64,000 bases of DNA from contig CM106586.1 of assembly GCA_048013815.1 (NCBI GenBank), forward strand, positions 14,446,001 through 14,510,000, read 5' to 3'. This document shows positions 47,698 to 58,703 of this stretch, piece by piece; positions within the stretch are counted from its first letter, which is position 1; every line of letters begins with the position of its first letter. The stretch comes from Setoptus koraiensis. Its lineage: Eukaryota; Arthropoda. Position numbers and translations under genes: made by a program. A model generated the notes under the pieces. The model was not told the DNA's origin. It did not search any database and saw only the letters and a program-made list of their open reading frames with translations.

Positions 47698-48458
47698 CTG
47701 CTGCTGCTGTTGTTGTTGTTGTTGTTGTCGCTGGTGCTGCTGTTGGACGGAACGGTCGCGCTGGGCACCAGCGCTACATTGGTGTGGCTGTCAGCGGCGG
47801 CGGCCGCATTACCCGACAGGTACTGCTGATGTTGGTCGGAAGCGGTGCATATCGGCATGGCGTTGTCGGTGACAACATTCTCTAGCTCGGCGTAGCTAAA
47901 CGTTGTTGGCGTGTTGTTTGTTGTGGTGGTTGTTGTTGCTGTATTATCTTCGTCGTCATCTGCGTCGTCGTCGTCGTCGTCGTCGTCGTCGACATCGCAC
48001 TCGTTGGCGTTGCTGTCGGGCGTTGGGGTAGGATTTGGGGTATTTGTTGTTGCGCTGGCCTTGCACTTGCCGTTGGGCTCCTCCGCGCCAGCTTTATCGC
48101 AATAGATGCTGCCCGACATAGAGGGCGCAGCAGTGGCTGCTGTTTGGCCACAGTCGGCAGTCGACAATTGCATCACCGGCGACCATGATTGTCTGAACTG
48201 CATATTGGCCCCATTATTATCATCGGCGGGCCTTTTCTTGCTGCTCGATGTCATCATGTTGTTGTTGGCACTCGCTTGAGTGGCGCCGCTCGTGGTCCCG
48301 TCGAGCTGGCACGGGCAGTTGCTGGGCCGCTGTTGCTGTTGCTGTTGTTGTTGCTGTTGCTGCTGCTGGCGGGCCCCGGCGAACAGTATTTGTCCGCCAG
48401 GCGTCGTTATTGTTTGCTCGCTGACGAAATGTCGCCCGTCCGATTGTTGATGCACCAA
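32810..48458 (-). CDS. Giant exon: over 5,200 codons of a disordered, low-complexity protein
   Basis: A single frame stays open for about 15.65 kb on the minus strand, which cannot be chance in this composition. The frame is bounded by a TGA at about 48490 with AG dinucleotides just inside (gacag|cag|), so the 5' edge looks like a splice acceptor. The TTG at 48456-48458 is not a credible start, and the first in-frame ATG is at 48255-48257. The 3' edge is a donor (CCAG|gtaagc, 32810/32809); reading through it meets a stop within a few codons. Content: dozens of Gln, Asn, Ser, Ala, Gly, His and Asp runs, including an Asp-Asn repeat. Shorter non-repetitive islands include WFSMPELHTLEECIINDN, LHPVTFINDDQFLKSMNSLA and NPYRRSSFIDTNMSLENA. 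R-R-x-S motifs recur (RRLSAGG, GRRLSVN, RRSSFQ, RRSSFID, DRRLSCLD). No known domain is recognised; a scaffold or regulatory role is only a guess. Long frames on the opposite strand are shadows of its triplet repeats. Confidence 0.8.
47601..47696. repeat. Hexanucleotide array coding for Asp-Asn repeats
   Basis: Tandem gtcgtt on the plus strand (aacgac on the minus strand), about 15 units. In the giant frame it gives alternating Asp and Asn. Being a multiple of three it can change length without breaking the frame. Confidence 0.92.
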
Positions 48459-48859
48459 CTGCTCGTCGCGACTCTGCTGTCAGTTTGCGCCAATTCAATT
48501 TATGACAATTGGCGCATTATTTGCATGCGTCCACACCGGACAGCGGCGGATCGAGACGGCACAGTGAGGGGCGCAAGGGGAAGAGGGGAAAAAGAAGAAA
48601 GGGGCTCGTATTAGCGACTTGCGGATTACTGGAGCTGATTAGATTCGGCTGACTAGGCTGCTGCATCGCTCCACGCGTCATTGTCGGCGCGTTTCGATGC
48701 GGCCCGACGCGTCAATGTTTCGGCGCGGCCCGACGAGGCGGCTCGGGTAGAGCAGTCGTTTTTGGGGTTGCAGTGTTTGTGCAAAGTCGGAAACCGAGTT
48801 GGCACCTCCAATTGGTGCCAATTCGGCTCGCTCAATGCAATGGCGCATCGGCGTGCTTT

Positions 48860-48887
48860 CGCTTTGGGGCCCGGTGGCCCCAAAGCG
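48860..48887. repeat. Perfect hairpin, 12-bp arms around CGGT
   Basis: CGCTTTGGGGCC (48860-48871) pairs exactly with GGCCCCAAAGCG (48876-48887). Confidence 0.9.
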
Positions 48888-49134
48888 CAATGGCCGACCA
48901 TTGCCGACCAATGCAATGGCAATAAATATGCATTGGCTGGCAATGGTCGGCGGCCCAATGGGTTAATCGTCGTCGCGCTGGTGGCAATATCAATAAATGG
49001 CAATTGTTGTTATCATTTATCAGTGCCTTATCAGCGAGTTTATAATAATAACTGGCCGCCAGGCTGGCTGGCTCACGCAAACAAATATTGCGGTCACACA
49101 ATGAGTCGCACACACACTGGCCCTCGGACAACAA

Positions 49135-49154
49135 ACACACACACACACACACAC
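49135..49154. repeat. (AC)n microsatellite
   Basis: About ten AC dinucleotides; a second AC run lies at about 49535-49551. Confidence 0.88.
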
Positions 49155-49285
49155 CCGACTGGCCAGTCGCATCCCCAGTTATGGGGCCAGCGGACAGAGC
49201 GACCGATTAGGAACAACGGCCGATAACAACATATCTGCCATGTTTGGGGCCCGACGCTGGCTCGCGGCCCCAAACTGGCCTCGAA

Positions 49286-49328
49286 CTGGCCCCAAACCGA
49301 GCTCGCCAAAAGCTCGGTTTGGGGCCAG
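49286..49328. repeat. Perfect hairpin, 18-bp arms, 7-base loop
   Basis: The left arm 49286-49303 (CTGGCCCCAAACCGAGCT) is the exact reverse complement of the right arm 49311-49328. The loop is CGCCAAA. Confidence 0.93.
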
Positions 49329-50415
49329 AATCGCCGAGCCGGCCCCGTTGGCCACGAGCGAGCCCGTTGGCGGGCAGCGCAAACACCGCTGCTCGCTTCA
49401 CATACTCGTGCGTATATCGCTGTTCGTATCGCCAGCGGCCGCCCCCTGTCGACATACACAGATATATTGGCGCCAGTCGGATTGTGGCCAATATACGGCC
49501 AATATGCTGTCGGGGGCGCAATTGTTGTTGACGCACACACACACACACACGTACCACTAAATGGATTGAAAAGTAAATAGCGCGCCGGGCACGTTCTTTT
49601 TGGCCAGCTAACCCAGTTAGCGGTCCGCTCGGCGTCCAGTTGGGGCCCGGCCGGCGGCCGCTCGGCGCTGTCCATCAAAACTGTCTGTCCGCGCTTTGTT
49701 ATCGAGCAGCGCACGATCTAAATTCATCGACTGGCGCCTGCCGGACGGTGGCCGCCGCTCTCGCTGTGGCGCCCGCGATTCTCTGCCCGTCCGCAGTCCG
49801 CCGGCCGCCGTAGCGGGCCCAATAGCTGCAGTGCGGCGCTCCGGTCAGCGGCACCACTTAGGCGCATTTAGAGTGCGCACCGCCCAAAGCTGCCATTTGG
49901 CCGGCCAGTTGCGCCGCCGGTGCACCCGGCCAGCAGATACTGCGGCCAACAGATACAGCGGCTGCCGCATGCGGAAAAGGCACCACAAGCGGAAGCGGGC
50001 CCCTCCAATGCTCTCTGGCGGCCGCACACTAACACTAGCACACACGCCGCAGACATTTATTGGGCACGGCCCGCCGCAATATGCTGCGGGCCGGGCCGCA
50101 ATGGCTGCCAATCATGCAAATCGATAACGGTCATCAAGTGCTCATTTGGCGCTCATTGGGGCCCGCCTTGCGCGTGATCCGATGCCCGCACGAATGGGCG
50201 CCCGGCGGACAGAATTATGCAAAGTCAGCCGGCACACACAAGCCGGACTGGCTGGCCGGTCTTATCGGGCAGGCCGTGAGCGACAGCCACACCGGCGGCC
50301 GCGAGCCGGGCTCAGGTGACGGCCGCCCCGAAAACTACACCCGAAATTACTGGTGGCAACAAACGGCACCGGACTGGGTCTTGTGATCGCGGCGTAACGG
50401 TATTCTCTGGCCCTA

Positions 50416-50461
50416 GCAGCGGGCTCGGCGCGGCTCTGGCGGCGGGCTCGGCGCGGCTCTG
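50416..50461. repeat. Tandem duplication of 23 bp
   Basis: Two copies (gcagcgggctcggcgcgg...) differing by one base. Confidence 0.85.
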
Positions 50462-51422
50462 GCAGCGGACTCGCCGCCGGTCTGCTGTGACCCGCAATAC
50501 GGGCTGCCGGGGCTGGAGCAGAGAGCGTAGACGCGGATATTGATGGATCGGATAATAAATTAAAACATGCAAATAATCGATCGCTATTGTTGCGCAACGG
50601 CTTCGCCACTAATACCGTTGCCGGTGCTTTTGTCATGCAAATTGCGCCACGACCAAACGGACCGAATGAACCAAATGGGCTAAATGGACGGGCTACACAC
50701 CGTCTATTTGTACAACAACAAACACAAACACTTGACCACACAAACACGCACAGTAATTAAATAGAAACGTACGTGTTACCGGCCCGACCGGCCCATCCCA
50801 GATTCGCCGCGAAATTGCGCTTCGGATTGCGGCGCGGATCGCGCCTCGGATTCCGCTCGGGATTGGGCGATTTGGCGATTTGGGCAATTGCAAAAGGCAG
50901 GGGCGCCCGCTGAAACTGGCCGCTCGGGCTGCCCAATTTCAATTAATACCAGTCATCACATAAATAAACAATGCGCCAATTCATGGCCAGTGCTGATTAT
51001 ACGCTTGCAGGCGGGCCGACGGGCCGACGGGCGGGCCGGCGGGCAGGTTGCAGTTTGAATAATCGGTAATTATATGACATAATCATTGTAGCAACAACAA
51101 CATCGTGACATAATGACATGTTAATAAGCAATGCGGCGCATTGTGTCGTTGCAACATTGCACAACATGCGACATTTATTGCGCCGGCGAGCTTGCCACGA
51201 CACAAGCCAAGCGCGTGCCGGCCATATCGAGCTAGCTCGTAATTCACACGACAACTAGCGACAAAAAACACATTACACACGCGGCCGTGGAGCGCACATT
51301 ACACAGCAGTTTAGCGGGCCGCAGTTTACCGGGCCGGTTTGCCGGCGATAAAGCGCCGGGCAGCGACGGCGGCCGAAGGAGCCCGTTTGACTTGTCTGCT
51401 CGGGCTCGCTCGGCTCGGATCG

Positions 51423-51460
51423 CCGGACCTCGGACGCCGGACCTCGGACGCCGGACCTCG
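51423..51460. repeat. Tandem repeat of 14 bp, about 2.7 copies
   Basis: Units of ccggacctcggacg. Confidence 0.88.
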
Positions 51461-53466
51461 GCTCGGCTGGCCGCGCGAACCGAGGCTCGAGATTGACGCG
51501 CACTTGCGGCGCCGTCGGCCACTTACGCAACTCATACCGGCGCACTTGTCCATTCGCATCAATATACACTGTTTATATACGCAGTGTATCAGACGCAACA
51601 GCAACCACAACAACGGCAACAACATTAGCAATACCAACAGCAACAACAACAGCAACAACGACAACGGATACAATGTTACGTAATGGCCGCTGACGTGCTG
51701 ATGCCGATCGCAAACCGCAGGTTATCATTAATATTGTATGTTGGCCAGTTTATTGACAGTGAGCTGCGCCGAAGACCGGCAACATTAGCGACGCCGGCTA
51801 CATAGATAGATTATTAATGACGAGCTCGGGCCCCTTTCTGGCTCGCCCGCCCCCCGGTGCCGTATAGCAGCGCTTGGCGTGGTATCACATGCTATTATTA
51901 CTGGCGCATTATTATTTTATTTTACGCTTATGTACTTATACTATCCGCGAAAACAAACACACATTCATATGTACATACTGAGCGCGGGCAAAAACCCAAA
52001 GCACGGCCACAAACCGCCGGCCCAGGTGCCCGCGCCCGGCCCAACGGGCCGCCGCCGCCGCCCCCGGCTGGCGGCGCCAAAGCTTTGCAAACTTGCCGAA
52101 AGAATTCACCAAGCGTCAAGATTGGCAAGCTTCATATTGGTGCATGGTTGGCATCATATTGTGTGTGTGTGTGATGGGTATCAATAAATACAACTGAAGA
52201 GAAAATTTCATCGTGATCAATCTTCATTGGGCCCCATTTATTATATGCTGGCGGCTGGGCGCCACCATGAGTCGCGCTCATCCGCTATGTATGGCGGCCG
52301 GGCGCAAACTCTCAATGGAGCTCAATGCAGCACACAAACGGATATATCGGCGAACGTGAGATATCGACAGCGAGCAGCCCGCCAGGATTATCTATCGATA
52401 TCCCAATATGACACCAGTACGCTTAAGCGTCTTGGCGCTGGCTCGCCGGGCGCCCGCCAGCACGTGTCCCAACAAGTGAATCGTGCCATCGACTAGATTA
52501 TGTTCTGGATTGAGTGGTTAAGCCGGCGCCGCCGCCGGCAGCTCAATTTGATGTCGCCCATGATAGTTGCGATATTGATTTGCACTTGATTGTTGCGCGA
52601 ACAATTGGCTTGCCCAGCCTGTGGGCCCGTTCGGTCCGCCTGTCAGGTTGCACGAGCGGGCCCACGGTCAGACTCGTCGGCATTGTCTTCGGCTGCTGGC
52701 GACATCTCTAGCTGCTGGAAACATTTCGAGCGTCTCAACGAAAAAAAACTTGGTCCCGGGACTCGAGAGAGAGCGCGATTATCGCGCTCGAAAATCGAGC
52801 TCGCGATTTCCAGTCACTTTTTTCAAGTTGCAAAGTGGCAAGCTTTTTTCGCGCGGGCGCCTCACAAACTTTGCCGTGCGCCGGCAATGAAATGTAATCT
52901 GTGTATGTGTGTGTGTCGTCGCCAAGCGACCACGGATAAAAACTAATGCGCAAAATATGCATTTGTCTATCTGGGGCCCATCTAATGAATACCAGCCAGA
53001 CAACATTGATGAACGCTAATGATTTGAACGTTTTCGCGCCCATCTTTTTCTCCCCACGCCCACCGCATCTTCTCTCGGCCAGTGAAGGTAGTGCGTTTGT
53101 TTGTTTCAGTGTCTGGCCCCACCCCCGCCCCCGAATCCAATATTGCACAACTGACGGCGCCTCGAAATGACCCCATTTTGTTTTTGAGCCAACAGCCCGG
53201 CGCACGCAATACGGTGCGAAATCGCAATGGGGCCCGCGACTTTGGTCGGTCATTCAACTCGGTCGGTTCAATTGATTGGGGGGGGGGTCATTATGCCCGC
53301 TCAATCTGACATCATACATATTCATATTTGTGTGTGAGTGGCGCCCGTTGTTGTCTGGCAGCAGCCACAGAAAATCTGACGTCCGACAATCTGAGAAAAT
53401 CTGGCGCCATTCAAATTTGCCCTGCTGTCGATTTCCACACTCGTCAGAAAGAATTTCTCTTCGAAT

Positions 53467-53529
53467 TTCTCAATATATAATTCCAAGTTCTCAATATATA
53501 GCTCGAACTTCTCAATATATATTTCTTAT
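53467..53529. repeat. Tandem repeat of three 21-bp units
   Basis: Each unit begins ttctcaatatata; the second halves have diverged. It lies in an AT-rich stretch of the otherwise GC-rich right half. Confidence 0.85.
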
Positions 53530-56500
53530 TTCTCGATGATGTAACGACTCGACTTACACTTGTGCGCCCAACCTAGGTGAATCGTGCTCTCACGGTGTCG
53601 AGTGAGGCGAATTTCCGGGCATTTAATTTTTCAGTTCACGCAAATTCGACTGCAAGCCGAAAGAGAGTGTTTTTCATTATTTCGTGGGAAATTAGCGCCT
53701 GAAAAATCAGTGAATTCGCGGGAAAAAGATTTTTTCTCGGTGACTTCCGCAAAAAGATGCTCGGTTCACACGGTTTGCGGCTTTCGGCAATCAGATTTCC
53801 ATTTGTTATTTGTTTGTTTCGTGGTTATAGCAGCATGCGTGCAGTTAACACTTGTCTCGTTCGCGGGCTTTTCACCTCGATCATGGCCCACGTTCGTGCC
53901 AGATATTCGGTAAATATGGCACTCAATCGATCGTTGCGTATGCTATCAGCAGGGCTGGTAATCGGCTCCTGGGGCATGATACAGACGAAAAAAAAAACGC
54001 AAACGATCATGATAAATGGGTTTTTTGTGCGATAATTGAAAAAATAACCAAATTGAGACAATCAGCGAAAATGTTGCTCGTGCAAACACACGTGCCGTGT
54101 TGCTTTTTCGTTCGCACCTTGGCAAGTTTGCCATCACATTTGCCGCACCCAATCACGAATGCACAACATACCGGCGAAGCTCGCATCATTTGCCTGTCTG
54201 GACAATATTCAATTTAATCATTATTTGCGCATCGAGCGAGCTAAGTGAGATGCGGCCATTAGAAGGACAAAACAAGAGTGATGAATAGATAGATTGAGGC
54301 AATAGATCAGTCACAGTGGCCATGTCGCGCTCGAGTCTAGACTCTGTCATCCTTCAGGCTCCAACTGGCTGGCCGAAAGTTGTGTGAAAGCGCATCTCGA
54401 GCGGGCCCCAAAATAGCATGCAATTGTAAAAGTCAGCACGTCACACGATTACATAATAACTTGCCAGCTTCGTATGACACAGTTCGGTTTGGCTGAACAT
54501 TATTAACTCATATTGAACGGCTCATATCTTTTGAGGGCGCACGAGCAGGCTTAATGCACGCCCTCATGTTGCCCATCTTGAATGATTATTATTATATTTC
54601 TATGGGACTCGCTAGTAGCAACTCAGTTATGTGACTGTTTGTGCCATTGTTGTTATAATTTCTATTCTTCTCTATTCCATGGCCATCATTTCTGTTTGGC
54701 AGCAGCATCATAAATAAAGGCAACAGAGACACCCGAAAAATGTTGTCATTTTTCGGCCACATTTAATCCCGTCGTCGCCGGCTGGCCACTCCGGCAAGTC
54801 TAGACGTTGATGGCTGTGACCTTCGATATGCAACAAAACAAACAGCTCGTCGTCGTTTGGCAAGAAAGGGCCCAATTGTGCCAGGCACATCAAGTGGCGG
54901 CTATTAGAGCCGGAAAATATTGAAAAATATTGGAAAATATCATAGACTAAAACGGATTCGCTCATAATAACAAAGTGTCTAGTGCGGCTGAAATGTACTC
55001 AACAGTTTGCCGCTGAAAATATCAATGTTAGATCGCGATGACCGAAACGAAATCATGAACAAAATTTGAGAAATGGCGTCGTTTCGTTTTTGGTTGGCGG
55101 CCCGGCGCGCAACCAAAAAAAGTGCAACACAGCAGCCAGTCAAGTTTGATGCAAAAAACGGTTTAAATAATCATTAGATACCAAAGTAACATTTCGTTTT
55201 TTATACCAGTTTTCAGACCGTGTACAATTGGTGGACGAGCAGACTTTTTGGCTACTGTTGTTGGTTGCTTGTATGGCACCAACCGAAAAAGCAGTGTATG
55301 ACAGTCATACATAACAAGTGGTTTGGTGATGCCGCTTAACGGGGCCCATTTCTCACTTTTGCCTGCCCAGTATCATCTGTCGTCTAATAAATAGTTGATA
55401 TTCATTATTATAATGTCGCCTTAGCTCGAGGACGATTGCGAGCGCATTCGTTTATGCTATCTGGCTTGGCGCGTTTATGCGCGTTATCATGAGCCTGTTA
55501 TCTAGAACAAAGAAAATTACATAACAATAGCACTTACGCCTTATTTTCGCTTACACTTGTGTGTCGCGCCGCACCGACAACAATGGCGCAACAACGGCAA
55601 CAACAACGGCAACAACAACAGCCAACCAAATAGGTCCCGCCAACTGGCAACCTGACAGATGATAGATAAAAACAATGGGCGAAACAATTGAACAGAACGG
55701 GGGGCCTCGCTATTTATCACCGGCCGGCGAGCCACTTGGCCGGTTAGCTGTTGGAGCGGGCTAAATTGAAAATCAACAAGCGAGCGAGCGTTGTGAGTCT
55801 TGTTGGGATCTTAAGCTCTGCGGGCTCTTTAGTAATCTAGGCAGCAGCAACAGCAGCAACGGGGGCGCCGAAAAATGTATGAGCCGCCGGAGAACACAAC
55901 AATAGATTGGGTGTCATCTGTGCAGATAGCCCGGCGCCGGCGCCAAAATGTATTCACTTTGTAGTTGGCGTTGTGCCCCCCGTCTGTGAATTTCAAATCG
56001 AAGCGCACCCATCTCTTTCAATCATCTTCTCGTGGCTGCTTTTTGTTTGCTTGTGCCTTCCGAGAAAATAAAATCCAACCGACGGGCCCCACTCGAGCCG
56101 GCAAATGGTGCGGCCTGTCTAGACACTCGTGGCGGCTTGTTAGACGCGCACGCCGTTAACAGTTTGACTCTAACTGGCTAGACTGCTAAACTCTAACTGC
56201 AAGTTACAGCCAGTTACGGGCCGAGGGACATGTGTAACTGGAGATGATCATATATTATAAGTGCATGTTGTTGCTGAAAATTGTTAATTTGGTCCAAGCA
56301 AGCCAGTTAGGTATTTGTTCTGGGGGCCTCGTTTTTTTCTTTCTCTTTCTCTCTGTCTAGTGCTCGTGTTTTGTCGCTCGTTTTCGTTTTTTCTTTCCCT
56401 TTCGCTTCCCTTTCTCTTGCTCTCTCTCTCTCTGCCATTACTTGTTAGATCATCTCCTTACTTGTCCTCGTGCCTCTAAATAGAAGCGACCTGCACATTG

Positions 56501-57300
56501 TATACATATTCTTTGGATTCATTTTTAAACCACCGGTGCGTCACTGCTTGTTTACGTGACGTTTCTGGCTGCAGCGAATTGAATTCAAGTGATTTCTTGA
56601 GCGTATGTAAAGTGAATGTTTCTAATTCTGGCCCCACACAAAGAAAAAAAGAGCCAGACCTTGTTCGGCAGCCCGCCATACTTGGGCAGAACGTGGCACA
56701 ATTGGGCCCCAATCCAATCCATTCCATCCAGCCAGTGCTGTGTGTATATAGACCCATGCGGCTTGGCAATAATAATGTGCGCTTCTGTGTTGTATTTATA
56801 TTTTGCACACTTCGGGGCCAATCCACCGCACGACCGCTTGCCTACCTGCCGGCTGGCCGCACAAGACCTAATTAACGGCATCTAATTAGTTCCGTATGTG
56901 CCCGTTATCTAATATTTAGCGACAATGGGGCCGATTTGCAGCAAGCGGCAGCTAGCCAACACTTGCGCTTGCATCGCAAGTTTGGCCAACCCCATCCAAA
57001 GTTTGCATTCCAAACTAATCAGCCGACACACACACAGGTACACAGTGTAACAGTCATCCTTGGGGTCCGGCCAATAAGACACACAACAGCAGCGCCAACA
57101 TCTGCCGTTATTGGCAGTGGCGCAGAGGCGCTGTCAGGCCCGCAAGTTGGGGCGACGCGCGCGCGCGCGACTTAAACTACCATAAAGATCGGATTGCACT
57201 TTATTTATCTGTTATGTGATGTAATGTTGTGTCATGTTATGTAATGTCGTGTTGTGTGCAGCAGGCACACACCGATCACAGTGCAGCGAGTTGGGTGCTG

Positions 57301-57343
57301 CTCGTTGGGGCCCCACGAACTCGGGTTCGCGGGGCCCAACGAG
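57301..57343. repeat. Near-perfect hairpin, about 19-bp stem with TCGG loop
   Basis: The left arm 57301-57320 and right arm 57325-57343 pair with one bulged G and one mismatch. The arms contain GTTGGGGCCCC and GGGGCCCAAC; the loop is four bases (TCGG). Confidence 0.88.
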
Positions 57344-57475
57344 TTCGCCGGCCGCCAATTCGATGGCGTGTGTTTTATTTAGACCGAACGGATCAGACGA
57401 GCGCCCAAAAGAACCCATGATCAGAGGTTATTGTTTCTGTTCGTTTTCCGTTACTTTGGGGCCCGTTTCTGTCTC

Positions 57476-57618
57476 TGTTGTTGTCGTTGCTGCTGTCGTT
57501 GCTGTTGTTGTTGCTGCTGTTGTTGCTGCTGCTGCTGTTGTTGCTGCTGTTGTCGTTGCTGTTGTTGCTGTTGCTGTTGTCGTTGCTGTTGTTGCTGTTG
57601 TTGTTGCTGTTGTCGTTG
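57476..57618. repeat. TTG/CTG-rich triplet tract
   Basis: About 140 bases of mixed ttg, ctg and tcg triplets. The frames through it give only poly-Leu, poly-Cys or poly-Val and are not supported as genes. Confidence 0.88.
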
Positions 57619-57768
57619 GCTGGCTGGCTGGCCGCTAACCGGAATTGCGTGTTAGACCAGCATTAGTTGGTTGGCGCTGTTTCGTTCGCCAGTAATTTCG
57701 CACTACTTGTGTGCGTGCGTGTGTTTATTTGGGGTCCCTATGGTGCCGACAACTAATGCGAAGACAGC

Positions 57769-57787
57769 GCACACACACACACACACA
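57769..57787. repeat. (CA)n microsatellite
   Basis: About nine CA dinucleotides. Confidence 0.85.
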
Positions 57788-58681
57788 ATCGGAGCGCCAG
57801 AGTCACTCAAACTGCCAACTGCCAGCCAGAAGCTGGCCCCAGTTGAAAGTTGAGAATTGTTGCTGAGAATTGTGTCGAATTGACCCGAATTGTCGGCCCG
57901 AAAAGGCACAAGCGGTGGCGCCCAAGCGGCCAGTACAACAGGGGCCTCCACTAGAACAGGTGCTAACGAGGCAAACACCAGCGCCAGGCGGCGATAAACA
58001 AAACAAATTTCATTTGACGTTTTGCTGTTCGACTCGTGCTGTCCACGTGACGCCGAGCTTGTGAGCGCTGAGCTCGCAATTCCAGGCCAGGCCGCTGACC
58101 AGGGGCTAGTGGCCATTGGTCAGCAGCCTGGCAATTTAGCAACAATATAGCGAAATATTAACATGGGCCCCTCCGCCCTTTGTGACCCTATATAGAGAGA
58201 TCGGGATATATTTGAGGTGAGGGGGGCCTCACTTGGTCGACAGTGAATTTTTGCATTGCGACACAGTGTTGTCGCTCTCGTCAGCACAACTGGCGGCACT
58301 GCGGCCGCAACAACGCCATCGGACCGAATAAATGGCGCGCATCTTGCTGGTCTGTGCCAACAAACCCGGCCCATCGGCCCAGCGCACAGATCCCTCAGAT
58401 AAAACGGCTCGGGCCCCAATTTGGTCCGATTCCGCGCCCCCGTAAGTCGGCGCTGGTGTGTGGATATTGGGGCATTATATCGCGCGGCAGCGTTACCTTT
58501 TGTGGCCGGGGTGGCACCGTGATGCACGGCAAATGATTCTTTTTTTAGAATGAGCCCTTTTAATTTCGATGCGCGCTCCTCAAATGAAATTAGCTTGAAA
58601 TTAGTTGCAAAGTTGCCAATATGCAAAGTTATTCGAGTTGCGTGCTCAGTCAGGCATAAGTCACACAAGAGGAAGCGCAAT

Positions 58682-58703
58682 ACACACACACACACACACA
58701 CAC
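58682..58703. repeat. (AC)n microsatellite
   Basis: Eleven AC dinucleotides in tandem. Confidence 0.88.

Noticed and set aside
48456-48458. TTG as the start codon of the giant protein
   Set aside because: Non-AUG starts are not expected; the frame continues up to acceptor-like AGs, so an upstream exon or the ATG at 48257 is more likely.
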